DNA from: Ilumatobacteraceae bacterium | GTDB taxonomy: Bacteria; Actinomycetota; Acidimicrobiia; Acidimicrobiales; Ilumatobacteraceae | Length of the DNA: 59,253 bases | Reading direction: 5' to 3' | Assembly: GCA_018401375.1 (NCBI GenBank) | Contig: JAGYKR010000005.1 | Coordinates: 1 to 59,253, forward strand | In this document: positions 25,752 through 33,021 of the stretch, one piece after another | Numbering within the stretch: position 1 is the stretch's first letter | How the letters are laid out: the number at the start of each line of letters is the position of its first letter | The notes under the pieces: model-generated | Databases searched by the model: none | What the model was told of the DNA's origin: nothing | Seen by the model: only the letters and a program-made list of their open reading frames with translations | Made by a program: the position numbers and the translations under genes

Positions 25752-25847
25752 TGGCGGAGGTGGACGGGAATCGAACCCGCCGGACGAGGATCGCTCGTCC
25801 CAACCGCTTTGAAGGCGGCGGTGCCCACCAGGCGCACGGACACCTCC
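25752..25847 (-). tRNA. selC: Selenocysteine tRNA (anticodon TCA)
   Basis: On the minus strand the RNA starts GGAGGTG and ends CACCTCC, discriminator G and an encoded CCA. The anticodon loop CTTCAAA (25808-25814) gives TCA, complementary to UGA. Features typical of tRNA-Sec are a long variable arm (GGACGAG/CTCGTCC), a D-arm that can form six pairs around a TGGT loop, and a G-TTCGATT-C T-arm. The eighth acceptor pair would be T-C. It implies UGA-encoded selenoproteins elsewhere; selA, selB and selD are not in this window. Confidence 0.93.
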
Positions 25848-25854
25848 AATGTGC

Positions 25855-25860
25855 ACGGTA
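25855..25860 (-). promoter_or_regulatory. -10 box of the selenocysteine tRNA gene
   Basis: TACCGT on the minus strand is followed by 7 bases and the mature 5' end at 25847, so transcription would begin at the mature end. Confidence 0.5.
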
Positions 25861-25869
25861 TCGGCTGAC

Positions 25870-25875
25870 TAAGGT
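25870..25875 (+). promoter_or_regulatory. TANNNT -10 box, leaderless start
   Basis: TAAGGT is followed by 7 bases and the ATG at 25883. It lies only 10 bases from the divergent -10 box of the selenocysteine tRNA. Confidence 0.55.
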
Positions 25876-25882
25876 GCGCCAC

Positions 25883-26893
25883 ATGTCCGGCGCACCATCA
25901 CCGTCCACAAAAACGTTGTCAGCCCACGATCAGGTGATCTTTTGTACCGACACCGTCGCTGCAACTCACGCCGCAACCTTCGCTGCACTCCTGCCCAACG
26001 TGGAGATCCTCCAACTCGTTGACGGCGAAGAGATCTCCGATGCGGATCGTGACCGGATCACCATCGCCTTCTTTTCAGGAGACGCCTACCCCGAACGCAG
26101 CCCTCAGTATCTTCGCGTCGCCCTCAAGGCCCCGAATCTGCGCTGGTTACACACCTTTTCTGCCGGTGTGGATTCACCGATATTCCAGTCCCTCATGGCC
26201 CAAGGCATTACCGTCACGAACTCCTCAGGGGCGTCGGCCAGACCCATTGCTCAGACCGTGATGATGTACCTGCTCGCACTCAGCCGTGATCTCCCGGCCT
26301 GGTTCCGTGCCCAGCAACAAAGTCGTTGGGATCAACGTCGCATCGCTGATCTCGAGGGGATGCGGCTCGGCATCATCGGGATGGGTCCGATCGGTTCCGA
26401 GGTGGCGCGGCTCGCATTGGCTTTCGGCATGCGGCCAATCGGAATGCGCCGCAGCATCACCGGAACCGAACCCTGCGAAACTTGGACTTTGGATCGGATG
26501 ATGGAACTCGTCGCACAGGTGGACGCTCTCGTGCTCGCCATCCCGCTCAGCGATTCCACCCGGCATCTCGTCGATGCCAACGTGCTCGCAGCGATGCCTC
26601 AAGGATCCATGCTGATCAACGTTGCTCGGGGCGGTGTCGTAGACGAGCAGGCTTTGATCAATGCCCTGCGCAGCGGGCCTTTGGGATCGGCGGCCCTCGA
26701 CGTTTTCGCTACCGAACCGCTGCCGAGCGATAGTGCCCTGTGGGCCATGGACAATGTGATCATCACCCCTCACTCCTCTGGTTCCACGCCGAGCGCCGAT
26801 CATCGAGCGGTGGAAGTGTTCATCGCCAACCTCGGCCATCTCGCTGCCGGTGAAGCCCTGATCAATCAGGCCACCGTGACAATTTCCAGCTAG
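25883..26893 (+). CDS. D-2-hydroxyacid dehydrogenase family protein
   Basis: A 336-residue NAD(P)-dependent oxidoreductase of the D-isomer-specific 2-hydroxyacid dehydrogenase family. LGIIGMGPIGSEVARLALAF is the nucleotide-binding loop, INVARGGVVDEQALI carries the catalytic Arg region, and ITPHSSGSTP holds the catalytic His. The substrate may be a 2-keto acid; the phosphoglycerate dehydrogenase ACT domain is absent. The ATG at 25883 is after the tRNA gene; upstream in-frame extension would run through tRNA-Sec. The last codons and stop lie in the first unit of a 16-base tandem repeat. Confidence 0.88.
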   Translation: MSGAPSPSTKTLSAHDQVIFCTDTVAATHAATFAALLPNVEILQLVDGEEISDADRDRITIAFFSGDAYPERSPQYLRVALKAPNLRWLHTFSAGVDSPIFQSLMAQGITVTNSSGASARPIAQTVMMYLLALSRDLPAWFRAQQQSRWDQRRIADLEGMRLGIIGMGPIGSEVARLALAFGMRPIGMRRSITGTEPCETWTLDRMMELVAQVDALVLAIPLSDSTRHLVDANVLAAMPQGSMLINVARGGVVDEQALINALRSGPLGSAALDVFATEPLPSDSALWAMDNVIITPHSSGSTPSADHRAVEVFIANLGHLAAGEALINQATVTISS

Positions 26894-26975
26894 GCCAATT
26901 TCCAGCTAGGCCAATTTCCAGCTAAGCCAATTTCCAGCTCGGCCAATTTCTGGCTCGGACAGTTTCGGGCTCGTC
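26880..26975. repeat. 16-base tandem repeat, six copies
   Basis: Unit CAATTTCCAGCTAGGC at 26880 is repeated exactly once, then with 1 or 2 changes (copies 3-4), and copies 5-6 are more degenerate. Copy 1 contains the last three codons and TAG stop of the dehydrogenase gene. There are no spacers, so it is not a CRISPR array. The remainder of the gap to 27068 shows only the ribosome site of the next gene. Confidence 0.92.
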
Positions 26976-27068
26976 CCACAGTTCACACTATTTCTGCCGC
27001 TTCATGATTGTGCTTGCCCATCTGAGCGCACGGCCTCCCCCGAAGTGATCCATCACCTCGGAGGAAAC

Positions 27069-27758
27069 ATGTATAACCCAGACCGACCCACATCGGATCG
27101 ATTCACATCACGCGAGCCAGTACCTCACCTGACCACCATGTGCTGGTCAGCCAAGGGCGGCAGCGGCACCACAGTCATCACGGCATCGCTCGGCCTGTGC
27201 TCGGTGAGTCCGGTCACCTTGATTGACCTCGCCGGTGATCTCCCGGCCGTCCTCGGCATCGCCGAACCCGCCGGACCCGGCATCTTGGAGTGGCTCCAAT
27301 CCACGGTCCCCGTTGATCGCCTCAGTGACATCACCATTGAGGTGACTGAAGGGGTGGCCCTGCTCCCCGCAGGGCGGGGCGATCGTCACCGACCGAGCAC
27401 CCGGTGGCCCGAACTCATGGCTGCGTTGACCACCGAGCAGCACCGGGTGATCATCGATGCAGGAACCGGTCAGCCACCCACCGCCGCCCACAATCTGGTG
27501 GATCGGTCGCTGCTTGTGACGCGAGCTTGCTATCTCGCATTGCGGCGGGTGGTGTCATCACCGATTCGCCCCACCGGCATCATCCTCGTTAGCGAAGTCG
27601 GTCGGGCCCTGCGTGAGGTGGATGTTGAGGCTGCAGTCGGAGCGCCGATTCTGGCCAACGTTTCCCTCGATCCGCAGATCGCCCGCTGCGTGGATGCCGG
27701 CCTCATGGCGGCGCGCCTGCCAAGAATGATCCGCCGCGATCTGGACGCTGCTGCGTGA
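27069..27758 (+). CDS. TadZ/CpaE-like ParA-family ATPase
   Basis: The 229-residue protein has the deviant Walker A motif SAKGGSGTTVITASL, LIDLAGDLPAVLG as the following switch region and RVIIDAGTG as Walker B. In Tad systems such ATPases place the secretion machine at the cell pole. The N-terminal receiver domain of longer CpaE proteins is missing. GGAGGAAAC directly precedes the ATG at 27069. TadA follows with a 4-base GTGA overlap, which makes this the first gene of the tad operon. Confidence 0.82.
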   Translation: MYNPDRPTSDRFTSREPVPHLTTMCWSAKGGSGTTVITASLGLCSVSPVTLIDLAGDLPAVLGIAEPAGPGILEWLQSTVPVDRLSDITIEVTEGVALLPAGRGDRHRPSTRWPELMAALTTEQHRVIIDAGTGQPPTAAHNLVDRSLLVTRACYLALRRVVSSPIRPTGIILVSEVGRALREVDVEAAVGAPILANVSLDPQIARCVDAGLMAARLPRMIRRDLDAAA

Positions 27759-28915
27759 ACCGACACGGCCGATCCTCCACCACGATCACCTGCGGACCCA
27801 CCGACGAAACCTTGGTCCAAATGCTTTGTGAGCGCGTGTCTGCCCTCCCTGGTGACGCAGAGGAGTTGGTTTGCGATCAACTCGGCATGCTCGCTCCGCT
27901 TCTCGACGGGACCCGTCGGGAGCGGTTGATCCGAGCTGCAGTAGCCAAACTGATCGGACTCGATCAGTTGGATCTCCTCATGGCCGACCCTCGGGTAGAC
28001 GAAATTTTGATCAATCGGGCCGGTCAAGTCTGGGTGGAACGCGAGGGACATCTCACCACCTCGGATCCGATCCCAACGGCGAGTCTGTCGGTGGTACTCG
28101 AACGGATTCTCGCCCCGCTTGGACGACGCCTCGATCGCAGTTCTCCAATCGTGGACGCTCGACTCCCCGACGGCTCTCGAATCTGTGCGGTGGTGCCACC
28201 GGTTGCGGTGGATGGCATCACCATTGCGATTCGTCGCCTTCGACGCAGCGAACTTCGGCTCATTAACTTCGGTCCGCCGCCGGTGGCTGAACTGGTGTCT
28301 GAACTGATCGAACGTCGCTGCAACATCGTGATCGCCGGCGGCACCTCAAGCGGCAAAACATCTCTGCTCGGGGCAATCCTCGATCTGCTGCCGCCGACCG
28401 AGCGGGTAGTCCTCATTGAGGACACGAGCGAAATCACTGTGGATCCTTCCCGTCATTTGGTCCGCCTTGAGGCCCGGGCTCCGAGCCCTGAGGGGCCACC
28501 AGCGGTCACTGTGGGGGATCTGGTCCGCACCGCATTGCGACTGCGGCCGGACCGGATCGTGGTCGGTGAGGTGCGCGGCGAGGAGACCCTCGGTCTAATC
28601 CAAGCGCTGAACACCGGCCACTCCGGCTCGTTATCCACCTGCCATGCAAACTCCGCTCCCGAGGCGATCGCCCGACTTGAAACATTGCTCCTCCAAGCCA
28701 GTCCGCATTGGCCGCTCGCCGTGATTAGGCATCACCTGCGTTCCTCGATCGATGTCGTGATCCATCTCTCGCGCTGTGCCGGTACCGGCCGACACATCAC
28801 CGAAATCCACGAAGTTGGCGCACATCTTGGTGGCCAGGCCGCCTCGGAAATCCTGATGCGGCCCCTCTATCTCGATGGCGAGATCTGTGAGGAACCTCAG
28901 AGATGTCGCAACTAA
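27755..28915 (+). CDS. tadA: TadA/CpaF secretion ATPase
   Basis: A 386-residue hexameric ATPase that powers assembly of Flp-type pili. VDEILINRAGQVWVER is the N-terminal family signature, IAGGTSSGKTSLLGAIL is Walker A, VLIEDTSEI the Asp box, LRLRPDRIVVGEVRGEE the Walker B region and GHSGSLSTCHANS the His box. GTG at 27755 overlaps the previous stop by 4 bases. The 3' end overlaps tadB by 13 bases. Confidence 0.94.
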   Translation: MNRHGRSSTTITCGPTDETLVQMLCERVSALPGDAEELVCDQLGMLAPLLDGTRRERLIRAAVAKLIGLDQLDLLMADPRVDEILINRAGQVWVEREGHLTTSDPIPTASLSVVLERILAPLGRRLDRSSPIVDARLPDGSRICAVVPPVAVDGITIAIRRLRRSELRLINFGPPPVAELVSELIERRCNIVIAGGTSSGKTSLLGAILDLLPPTERVVLIEDTSEITVDPSRHLVRLEARAPSPEGPPAVTVGDLVRTALRLRPDRIVVGEVRGEETLGLIQALNTGHSGSLSTCHANSAPEAIARLETLLLQASPHWPLAVIRHHLRSSIDVVIHLSRCAGTGRHITEIHEVGAHLGGQAASEILMRPLYLDGEICEEPQRCRN

Positions 28916-29472
28916 CAATCCCGCTCAAGGTCGCGGAGGTGGCCGATTGGTGTGAGGCTCTCGCTCGACGCGTCCGAGCCGGCGACACCTTGGCCCTCGG
29001 CATTGTTGAGGTGCCCTGCGGACCAAGTGTCAGACCCGCAATCGCACCGTTGCGTCTGCGCATTCAACGCGGGACAGACCTTGTGACAGCTTGTACCTCG
29101 GCAATCGACGGCCCTAGTTCTTCGGACCCATCCCCCGGTGGCAGAGCGCTCCGAGAGACCCTCGGGATCATCAGAGTCTGCTCGCTCGGATCACCTCACA
29201 CCGCCCACACCCTCGATCGGGTCGCGGGCCACTTACGGATCCGAGTGGCACTCACCGCCGAAGTTCGTTCCCATACCGCATCGGCACGCCTTTCGGCTCG
29301 GTTGCTGACTGCGTTACCGATCGTCGCTGTGGGGTTGACGGTCATGATCTCACCGGACTCGGCCAGAGTGTTCACTACCCCCGCGGGGCTGCTCTGTCTC
29401 AGCGTCAGCCTCGGCCTCAACGCCGTCGGATGGCTATGGATCCGTTCTCTGATCACCGCCGCCGAATCGTGA
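28903..29472 (+). CDS. TadB-like pilus assembly membrane protein, short
   Basis: The 189-residue protein occupies the tadB position. A soluble N-terminal part (ADWCEALARRVRAGDTLALG) is followed by a helical region and two C-terminal membrane segments near LLTALPIVAVGLTVMI and FTTPAGLLCLSVSLGLNAVG. Full TadB proteins are longer and contain a type II secretion F domain; only a reduced version is seen here, as is usual in actinobacterial Tad clusters. It is probably an inner-membrane platform component. Confidence 0.72.
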   Translation: MSQLTIPLKVAEVADWCEALARRVRAGDTLALGIVEVPCGPSVRPAIAPLRLRIQRGTDLVTACTSAIDGPSSSDPSPGGRALRETLGIIRVCSLGSPHTAHTLDRVAGHLRIRVALTAEVRSHTASARLSARLLTALPIVAVGLTVMISPDSARVFTTPAGLLCLSVSLGLNAVGWLWIRSLITAAES

Positions 29473-30197
29473 CAACGGGGACCACGCGCCCAGCGGTAAG
29501 GAGATTCCCACTTCCCCGCGCCCTTGGCCCAGCGGCCGCTGTGATCTCACACCGACTCTCGCGTCTGCGGATGCTGCGGCGGGATCAGATCGCACAGTTT
29601 GGCCGTGAGCGATGGGTGCTCATCGCCACCACACTCCTCGCCGCTGTGGCCCTCGGCTGGCAGATCGCTGTCATCGTTGTGATCTTGGTGCCCACATGGA
29701 GCCGCCATCAGGCCCACCGACTCCAGTTACGCGAGAGCGCGCAAATTGCCGACGCACTTCCTGACGGGATCGACATGTTGATGCTCTTCATTCACTCGGG
29801 ATGCACGCCAGTGAGAGCCTTCGAACAACTCCGCACGCTCTGCGCCCCTGCACTGTGGCCAGCCCTCGACAGGTTGCTGCTTCAACTTCGCAGGGGCCAG
29901 CGGTTAAGCGACGCACTCCCCGTGTTGACCACAGCGCTCGGCCCACAGATGATCGCTGTGGTGGACGCCTTACGGTCCGCAGATCATTACGGCACTCCGC
30001 TCGGCCCGGCCCTCGATCGGATCAGCGACCAACTGCTTCGGGAACGACAGCATCGAGCGGAGATCGCAGCGCGCACCTTGTCCGTACGGATCACCTTTCC
30101 GTTGGTGTTGTGCATCCTTCCCGCCTTCGCATTCGGAGCCCTCGGCCCGGTTGTGATCAGTGCGCTCGGCACCGTGGCCTCCCTCGACATCAGATGA
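29469..30197 (+). CDS. TadC-like pilus assembly platform protein
   Basis: A 242-residue type II secretion F-domain protein. A membrane segment occurs early (WVLIATTLLAAVALGWQIAV) and another at the end (FPLVLCILPAFAFGALGPVV); between them lies ADALPDGIDMLMLFIHSG, the characteristic start of the F domain. GTG at 29469 overlaps the tadB stop as GTGA, the same style as tadA, so it is preferred to ATG 29430. With TadB it should form the membrane base of the pilus machine. Confidence 0.82.
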   Translation: MTTGTTRPAVRRFPLPRALGPAAAVISHRLSRLRMLRRDQIAQFGRERWVLIATTLLAAVALGWQIAVIVVILVPTWSRHQAHRLQLRESAQIADALPDGIDMLMLFIHSGCTPVRAFEQLRTLCAPALWPALDRLLLQLRRGQRLSDALPVLTTALGPQMIAVVDALRSADHYGTPLGPALDRISDQLLRERQHRAEIAARTLSVRITFPLVLCILPAFAFGALGPVVISALGTVASLDIR

Positions 30198-30224
30198 TGT
30201 CCGCCCGCACCAACACCGTGAAGA

Positions 30225-30269
30225 GACCAGATGCTGGACCCGGGTACTCGGCCGGAATGTGGTCTGGTC
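30225..30269. repeat. Inverted repeat between tadC and the pilin gene
   Basis: GACCAGA (30225-30231) and TCTGGTC (30263-30269) are perfect complements around 31 bases that contain further GC-rich pairing. It lies in the only real gap of the tad operon and could set the ratio of assembly proteins to pilin. That role is a guess. Confidence 0.4.
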
Positions 30270-30294
30270 GCCTCACCCCACCCAAAGGATTCCC

Positions 30295-30597
30295 ATGAAC
30301 TTGTTGATCACCATGACCATTTTCCTTGCCGCCGGTCTGACAGCGACGGTCTTCTCCCTTGCGAGTGCTCATCGGCGTTTGTGCCTTTTTGAAGAAGGTG
30401 ATCTCGCCGATCCCCAGCACCGAGGAGATGAGGCCCACGCCGAGCAGGGTCAAGCCACCACGGAATACGCCCTCGTGCTCCTCGGGGCAGGACTGATTGC
30501 TCTGATTCTGATCACCTGGGCCACCACCGGAGGGGCGGAGGGACGGATCGGCCAACTCTTTGACTCGGTGATCGACACCATCACCTCACGAATCTGA
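30295..30597 (+). CDS. Flp-type pilin-like protein (DUF4244-like) with an extra N-terminal segment
   Basis: The 100-residue protein contains the Flp prepilin signature: a glycine at residue 52 followed by QATTEYALVLLGAG, with Glu at +5 and Tyr at +6, then one hydrophobic helix. Flp leaders are normally short and polar. Here the leader is about 52 residues with its own membrane segment (LLITMTIFLAAGLTATVFSL). No in-frame ATG or GTG lies between the two. AAAGGA precedes the ATG. It is probably the main pilus subunit or a relative; a prepilin peptidase gene is not nearby. Confidence 0.75.
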   Translation: MNLLITMTIFLAAGLTATVFSLASAHRRLCLFEEGDLADPQHRGDEAHAEQGQATTEYALVLLGAGLIALILITWATTGGAEGRIGQLFDSVIDTITSRI

Positions 30598-31025
30598 GAG
30601 TCAGGACAGACCTGATCGAGCCGTACCGCACCATTTCTGCGAGAGCACGAAAAGACAGCTCCGGTCAGGCCGCCATTGAACTGGCCCTCAGCCTGCCGTT
30701 GTTGGCGCTGTTACTCATGGGTGTGATCCAGGTGGGCCTGATGGTCCGCGAACAGCTCCACCTCGAGTTCACTGTTCGTGAGACCGCCAGGGTCGCTGCT
30801 CGTTCTGCTGATCCGGTCTCTGCGGCCACCGAGATCAGCACGGCGTTGTTGAAACGGGCCCCCACGGAGATCAGCATCAACATCCTGCCCGGTCCGCATC
30901 ATGGCACCGAGATGATCAAGGTGCAGATCTCCGTGACTGCGCACAGTTCTGTACCGCTGATCGGCGCCGTGTTCAAAGATCGCCGATTGCAGGCCACAGC
31001 CACGATGGCGAGGGAGCCGCCGTGA
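30594..31025 (+). CDS. TadE-like pseudopilin, start codon unresolved
   Basis: The frame encodes a typical TadE protein: SSG followed by QAAIELALSLPLLALLLMGV, with a prepilin-like glycine and Glu at +5, then VREQLHLEFTVRETARVAAR. The conserved part begins upstream of the first usual start codon (TTG 30699), and no ATG, GTG or TTG exists between the upstream in-frame stop and that TTG. CTG at 30594 overlaps the pilin stop as CTGA, copying the 4-base overlaps used elsewhere in this operon, and would give 143 residues. TadE is a minor pilin that the assembly machine needs. Confidence 0.75.
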   Translation: MRVRTDLIEPYRTISARARKDSSGQAAIELALSLPLLALLLMGVIQVGLMVREQLHLEFTVRETARVAARSADPVSAATEISTALLKRAPTEISINILPGPHHGTEMIKVQISVTAHSSVPLIGAVFKDRRLQATATMAREPP

Positions 31026-31082
31026 TCGATCAAAAGATCGGGTACCGCCGGCGTGCTTGGCCCAGCCCTGACCTTGGCCGAT

Positions 31083-31088
31083 TACCCT
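31083..31088 (+). promoter_or_regulatory. TANNNT -10 box, leaderless start
   Basis: TACCCT is followed by 6 bases and the GTG at 31095, so the photolyase-like gene has its own promoter after the tad operon. Confidence 0.55.
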
Positions 31089-31094
31089 GACGGC

Positions 31095-32636
31095 GTGGCC
31101 GGTCCGACCAAAGACACCTCTCGAACGATCTGGGTCTTTGGTGACCAACTGAACTGCGATATCGGCCTGCTCGCCAACGCAGACCCCACCACAGATCGCA
31201 TCTTGATGATCGAAAGCGCGGCCAAGATCACCGGGCCCCACGGTGAGGGTCAAAGTTGGCACCGACAACGCCTCCATCTCGTGATCACTGCGATGCGCCG
31301 CTGCGCCATCGAGTTACGTTCCCGAGGCTTTGAGGTAGACCTTCGCCGAGCAGACAGTTTTGCTACGGGGCTAGCCGCTCACCGAGCCGAGTTTCATCCC
31401 AGTTCGATCTGCGCCACCGAGCCTTCCAGTTTTGATGCGGTCGCGATGTGTCGGCGCGAAGGGATCACACTGACTCCAAGCGTCCAGTTCACCTGCGATT
31501 ACCGAGCCTTTGGCGAATGGGCTAGCGGTCGCAAACAGTTAAAAATGGAGGACTTCTACCGCTGGCAGCGCCGCAGGCTCAACTACCTCATGGAACCCGA
31601 TGGTGAGCCGGTCAGTGGCCAATGGAACCATGACCACGAAAATCGCGAGCCGCCACCGAAGACCGATATCTGGCAAGCGGCGCTGAGAGAACCCCTTGAT
31701 GAGATCGACGCCGAGGTGATCGCCGACTACGGCCTCGCTGCGGATGCCCCACACCTGTGGGGAGCGATGCCCGACGGCACCTGGGCTACGAGTAGGTCTG
31801 GGGCGCTGCGACGGCTCGCCCACTTCTGCAAGCACCACGCACCGATCTTCGGGCCTCATGAGGATGCGATGACCACTCAGTCCTGGCATCTGGCTCACTC
31901 GTTGTTATCTCCCTACTTGAATCTTGGCCTGCTCACCCCCGTGGAGGTCTGCGATGCGGTGGAGGAGAGTTACCGCCAAGGGTTGATCCCGATCGCCTCA
32001 GCCGAAGGATTGATCCGCCAGATCATCGGGTGGCGCGAATACATCTGGGGTGTGTACTGGCTGTGGATGCCCGAATATCGCACCCGCAACGAACTCGGTG
32101 CCCATCGCCACTTGCCACCGGTCTTAACTGGGGCCTCGGGTACCGAGATGCGCTGTGTGAGTGAATGCCTGAGCGCTCTGGAGAACCACGCCTATACCCA
32201 TCACATCCAGCGTTTAATGGTGCTCGGGAACTTGGCATTGCTCGCCGAGGTGGATCCGTGGGAGATGACCCAGTGGATGTGGACTCGCTATATCGATGGG
32301 GCCGAATGGGTGATGTTGCCCAATGTGATCGGGATGGCGCTGCACGCTGACGGTGGGAAGATGGCTACCAAGCCCTATGCCGCCGGTGGTAACTACATCA
32401 ACAAGATGAGCGATTACTGCAAAGGTTGCCGCTACGACCATCGCCAGCGCACTGGACCCGACGCCTGCCCGTTCACCACTTTGTATTGGGAGTTCATGGC
32501 CCGTCACGAACAACGTTTCGCCCGCAACCCCCGCATGGCCCAACAGATTCGTGCCGCCCAACGTCTGACCGATTTACCCGAGGTCAGGGTGCGCGCTGCT
32601 GAGGTCCTTAACCTTCTGGATCAAGGAGCATTATGA
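31095..32636 (+). CDS. Prokaryotic FeS photolyase/cryptochrome-like protein
   Basis: The 513-residue protein belongs to the deoxyribodipyrimidine photolyase-related (FeS-BCP/PhrB) family, which repairs (6-4) photoproducts or senses light using FAD and a ribolumazine antenna. TIWVFGDQLNCD is the family N-terminus. MKATKPYAAGGNYINKMS-like GKMATKPYAAGGNYINKMSD and DYCKGCRYDHRQRTGPDACP near the C-terminus supply cysteines for the 4Fe-4S cluster. GTG 31095 is chosen from the TANNNT spacing. The DUF952 gene overlaps the end by 4 bases. Confidence 0.9.
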   Translation: MAGPTKDTSRTIWVFGDQLNCDIGLLANADPTTDRILMIESAAKITGPHGEGQSWHRQRLHLVITAMRRCAIELRSRGFEVDLRRADSFATGLAAHRAEFHPSSICATEPSSFDAVAMCRREGITLTPSVQFTCDYRAFGEWASGRKQLKMEDFYRWQRRRLNYLMEPDGEPVSGQWNHDHENREPPPKTDIWQAALREPLDEIDAEVIADYGLAADAPHLWGAMPDGTWATSRSGALRRLAHFCKHHAPIFGPHEDAMTTQSWHLAHSLLSPYLNLGLLTPVEVCDAVEESYRQGLIPIASAEGLIRQIIGWREYIWGVYWLWMPEYRTRNELGAHRHLPPVLTGASGTEMRCVSECLSALENHAYTHHIQRLMVLGNLALLAEVDPWEMTQWMWTRYIDGAEWVMLPNVIGMALHADGGKMATKPYAAGGNYINKMSDYCKGCRYDHRQRTGPDACPFTTLYWEFMARHEQRFARNPRMAQQIRAAQRLTDLPEVRVRAAEVLNLLDQGAL

Positions 32637-33016
32637 CGCAGGATCTTTTTCACCTCGCCGTTCCCGAGGAGTGGGCAGAAGCCACGGCGATCGGTGCCTA
32701 CGAGTTCAGTACCCGCGGTCTGTCTGTGGAGCAGGTCGGTTTTGTGCACTGCTCATATGGCCACCAGCTCGCAGGTGTGGCCAGCCGTTTTTATGGCGAC
32801 TGCCCCCAGGTGTTGGTGCTGGTCCTGAACACCGAGGTGCTCGCGGGTCATGGCCTTCGCATCGTTGAGGAACCGGCTGCAGAGAACGCCACCGAATTGT
32901 TTCCCCACCTCTACGGCCCGATCCCTCTCGATGCCGTATCTGAGGTGCGGCCCTGGAATCGCGAGGCTGAGGGCGGTTTTACCGATCCGCCGATCCACCG
33001 ATCCGCTAGGCCCTGA
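32633..33016 (+). CDS. DUF952 family protein
   Basis: The 127-residue protein matches the DUF952 family: LFHLAVPEEWAEA at the start, GFVHCSYGHQLAGVASRFYG and FPHLYGPIPLDAV. The fold resembles ADP-ribose-binding or ART-like small domains, and no activity is known for most members. ATGA overlap with the photolyase-like gene shows translational coupling, so a role linked to light or DNA damage is conceivable. Confidence 0.85.
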   Translation: MTQDLFHLAVPEEWAEATAIGAYEFSTRGLSVEQVGFVHCSYGHQLAGVASRFYGDCPQVLVLVLNTEVLAGHGLRIVEEPAAENATELFPHLYGPIPLDAVSEVRPWNREAEGGFTDPPIHRSARP

Positions 33017-33021
33017 TCAGG

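Noticed and set aside
25676-25882. N-terminal extension of the D-2-hydroxyacid dehydrogenase
   Set aside because: The upstream in-frame codons run through the selenocysteine tRNA and do not resemble the family.
26880-26975. Possible CRISPR array
   Set aside because: Units are 16 bases, directly adjacent, without spacers, and no cas genes are present.
31022-31090. 22-codon frame overlapping the tadE stop as GTGA
   Set aside because: The overlap style fits the operon, but the product is short, unlike TadF/TadG proteins, and the promoter of the next gene lies at its end. At most a remnant.
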